This document shows positions 63,885 through 64,000 of a stretch of 64,000 nucleotides of DNA, one piece after another. The DNA comes from PALSA-612 sp035652235 (lineage in GTDB: Bacteria; Actinomycetota; Thermoleophilia; Gaiellales; Gaiellaceae), in contig DASREE010000023.1 of the NCBI GenBank assembly GCA_035652235.1, positions 7,368 to 71,367 on the forward strand. Reading direction: 5' to 3'. The stretch's first letter is position 1. Every line of letters begins with the position of its first letter. The notes under the pieces were generated by a model, which saw nothing but the letters and a program-made list of their open reading frames with translations, did no database searches and was not told the origin of the DNA. A program made the translations under genes and the position numbers.

Positions 63885-64000
63885 CCCACTGCGCCCGTTC
63901 GAGCCAGTCGCGTCGTCGAAAGGAAAGCGCGAAGAACCAGCAGCACGCTCGGCGAGGACGGCTGATCTGGTTCGGCGGGGGCGTTCGACCGCCATGGACG

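Noticed and set aside
63783..63995. A 70-residue gene upstream of pyrG
   Set aside because: The frame lacks a ribosome site, family motifs and the usual codon bias, and contains the perfect inverted repeat at 63861-63884.
1..64000. Prophage, insertion sequence or CRISPR array
   Set aside because: No integrase, transposase, terminal repeats or regularly spaced identical repeats were found; the only short-period repeats are those in the three intergenic elements.

Overview
The window is very GC-rich, gene-dense bacterial chromosome with frequent GTG and TTG starts. Almost every recognisable gene is housekeeping. The gene neighbourhoods (rpsB-tsf-pyrH-frr-uppS-cdsA-dxr-rseP; sepF-yggT-divIVA; glycyl-tRNA synthetase as separate glyQ and glyS), TANNNT -10 boxes lying 6-12 bases from start codons, an ImuB/DnaE2 mutagenesis set under LexA-type boxes, and a MurA with Asp in place of the fosfomycin-target Cys all point to Actinobacteria. 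I infer a deep-branching lineage, probably Thermoleophilia (Gaiellales or Solirubrobacterales), but no rRNA is present to prove it. I see no phage, IS element or CRISPR array.

Layout. 1-4.0 kb: the end of an unknown gene, a hairpin terminator, an exported beta-rich protein, a GH99-like glycosidase and tRNA-Pro(GGG). 4.0-8.0 kb: an M23 endopeptidase, then an XRE regulator, proS and ispG. 8.1-10.9 kb: an exported Ig-repeat protein and an HExxH protein that separate ispG from rseP. 10.9-18.2 kb: the isoprenoid, phospholipid and translation block. 18.2-25.1 kb: a minus-strand run for nucleotidyltransferase (DHH-CBS-PAP), PLP homeostasis, division and envelope proteins (SepF, YggT, DivIVA-like, LspA) and a pseudouridine synthase. 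25.3-27.5 kb: murA, a degenerate HisB-like gene and ridA. 27.5-31.8 kb: HD hydrolase, class V aminotransferase, EEP nuclease, glycosyltransferase and small proteins. 31.9-37.5 kb: dnaE2, a bicupin, a DUF6504-like gene and imuB behind an SOS promoter. 37.5-44.9 kb: gamma-glutamyltransferase, ComB, rhomboid, SGNH hydrolases, an AlgI-like acyltransferase, a PEBP protein and an exported protein. 45-51.6 kb: ppdK with its regulator, then glyS and glyQ. 51.7-55.4 kb: a small membrane protein, an MFS protein, a LigB-type protein and recO. 55.6-59.2 kb: mutM and nucleoside salvage (deoA, a 100-residue unknown, deoB). 59.3-63.7 kb: ald, an M20 peptidase and pyrG.

The most interesting signals are outside recognised genes. 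(1) Three related intergenic elements (about 25.1, 48.9 and 60.8 kb) carry 11-bp-spaced G(G/C/T)CAC direct repeats ahead of a TANGCT box; two of them then share 27 identical bases although no plus-strand gene follows. (2) Four divergent gene pairs share a seven-base TANNNTA core that reads as a -10 box on both strands. (3) At four tight junctions the downstream reading frame is best explained by a CTG start in a CTGA stop/start overlap. (4) A HisB-like protein that has lost its metal-binding histidines sits tightly between murA and ridA. None of these is established here beyond what the sequence shows.
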